Positions 63,165 through 64,000 of a DNA stretch of 64,000 bases are shown one piece after another. The stretch is taken from contig NZ_VTVE01000001.1 of NCBI RefSeq assembly GCF_010906925.1, positions 930,001 through 994,000 on the forward strand, written 5' to 3'. Origin of the DNA: Pseudobutyrivibrio xylanivorans (GTDB lineage: Bacteria; Bacillota; Clostridia; Lachnospirales; Lachnospiraceae). The number at the start of each line of letters is the position of its first letter. Position 1 is the first letter of the stretch. Below the pieces are notes generated by a model, which was given only the letters and a program-made list of their open reading frames with translations, ran no database searches and was not told the origin of the DNA. Made by a program: the position numbers and the translations under genes.

Positions 63165-64000
63165 TTATTTTGCCTTGCTAAAATCTGATTTCTTTGCGTA
63201 AAACTCGTTGTCTTTTCTGAAATCACCCTCGCCACTAGCCTGACAAGCCTGAATCCATGTCTGACCAACATTGAGCTGAATCTCTTCATTGGTGTCTGCA
63301 TAGTAGTAATGAGTAACTTCTGTATCAGCATCCTTAGACCAAACGATATCTACCATCTTACCATTTGTGATGTACTTACCTGTACCAGTGTTGAATGAAA
63401 GTAAATATCCTAAGTACTGTGAACCCTGATATGTAAACCATGCAACATCCTGAAGAATAATATTCTTAGCTGTAAGCTGATTACCAGAAATTGCATCTAC
63501 CTGTGGCTGATTGAACTCATATCTGTAATATAATCCATCATCCTCGTTGTAAATCCAATATGGCTTATTAGTATAGTAATAGAGCTGAACAGCCTGACAA
63601 TCCTCACCGTTCTCTAAATTGTTACCATCGGCAGCAAACTTAAAGTGTGGCTCATAATCAGAAGGAAGTGTCTGATCATAACTGCGCTTCTCAATACCTA
63701 TATCAATACCCTCTGAATTGGTATAGAGAGTATGCTCTGACTTTCCTGTTCTATATGCGGCAGCCTTGCCCTTTGAACCCTCAAGAGTAAGAGCATTAAG
63801 GTTGTCTACAAGATTCTTGTCATCGATAAGCTCGAAAGCTGCTGGGTTACCACCTGCATGCATGTAAATTGCATCATATTCACTAGCAAAATATACGAAA
63901 TATGGTCTTGAGCTTCGAATATTACCAATCTGGTCTAAACCAGAATAATCATCAAAAATAGCCATCATACGAGTGATGCCACCTTCTACAACGCACTCAT
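63165..64000 (-). CDS. DUF3048 (YerB-like) protein, 5' end outside window
   Basis: The last 278 codons of a YerB/DUF3048-family protein, usually a secreted lipoprotein of unknown function. The frame is open to the window edge: the terminal ECVVEGGITRM (from 63998) precedes MAIFDDYSGLDQIGNIRSSRPYFV, the family core; later YQGSQYLGYLLSFNTGTGKYITNGKMVDI-like strands belong to the C-terminal domain. An internal Met at 63968 is not the start. It leads the operon with the flippase and two flavoproteins. Confidence 0.85.
   Translation of the reverse strand, partial: ECVVEGGITRMMAIFDDYSGLDQIGNIRSSRPYFVYFASEYDAIYMHAGGNPAAFELIDDKNLVDNLNALTLEGSKGKAAAYRTGKSEHTLYTNSEGIDIGIEKRSYDQTLPSDYEPHFKFAADGNNLENGEDCQAVQLYYYTNKPYWIYNEDDGLYYRYEFNQPQVDAISGNQLTAKNIILQDVAWFTYQGSQYLGYLLSFNTGTGKYITNGKMVDIVWSKDADTEVTHYYYADTNEEIQLNVGQTWIQACQASGEGDFRKDNEFYAKKSDFSKAK

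Overview
This window looks like chromosomal core sequence from a low-GC Firmicute, most probably a Lachnospiraceae member related to Butyrivibrio, Pseudobutyrivibrio or Roseburia. The call rests on AT-rich codon use, strong TTGACA/TATAAT-type promoters and clade-typical gene arrangements: rpmB-yloU-fakA-recG; yicC-remA-gmk-rpoZ; rplU-prp-rpmA-obgE; a NadD-YqeK fusion followed by rsfS; and an mreBCD-PBP2-minC-rodA-mgsA cell-shape cluster. I see no rRNA, tRNA, CRISPR array, insertion sequence or prophage.

From 1 to about 33.7 kb nearly everything reads rightward; the exceptions are rqcH and lexA. In order: the end of rpmB; yloU-fakA-recG; convergent rqcH; yicC-remA-gmk-rpoZ-rimO-pgsA-cinA-rsmD-coaD-coiled-coil protein; ygiQ-rluA-recU; a histidine cluster hisZ-hisG-hisD-hisB and a three-domain HisIE; the TIGR03960/TIGR03936 pair with a short RNase E/G; a membrane-anchored nuclease; an L21-leader-controlled rplU-prp-rpmA; obgE-yhbY-nadD/yqeK-rsfS; a divergent lexA/yneA SOS pair with visible LexA boxes; then plsC, a frameshifted Gfo/Idh/MocA oxidoreductase, msrC and a PspC mini-protein.

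From about 33.7 to 37.6 kb lies a looser, AT-rich, accessory-looking stretch: a BASS-family transporter, two tandem paralogous small proteins with an identical four-cysteine motif, small membrane and zinc-ribbon proteins, possible gene remnants, and a XerS-like tyrosine recombinase. Gene orientation flips here. Everything to the right reads leftward, so transcription converges on the recombinase, as it would around a replication terminus; that reading is unproven.

From 37.6 to 64 kb, all leftward: rluD-lspA-aroB; HlyD-like protein-yggS-sepF; a small P-loop protein; the D-Ala-D-Ala carboxypeptidase-mgsA-rodA-minC-PBP2-mreDCB cluster; an aluminium-resistance-type PLP enzyme; miaA-mutL-mutS with one-base overlaps; two FAD proteins; a MurJ/SpoVB-type flippase; and a DUF3048 protein cut by the window edge.

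Points most worth a second look: an 85-nt multi-helix RNA structure between rpmA and obgE with no obvious family; an orphan MinC that lacks the MinD-binding RSGQ motif in a cluster that also lacks minD and minE; a catalytically dead HisA/HisF-like domain fused to HisIE; the paired CX3CX2CX2C small proteins; and a his promoter whose -35 box sits inside the recU terminator hairpin.
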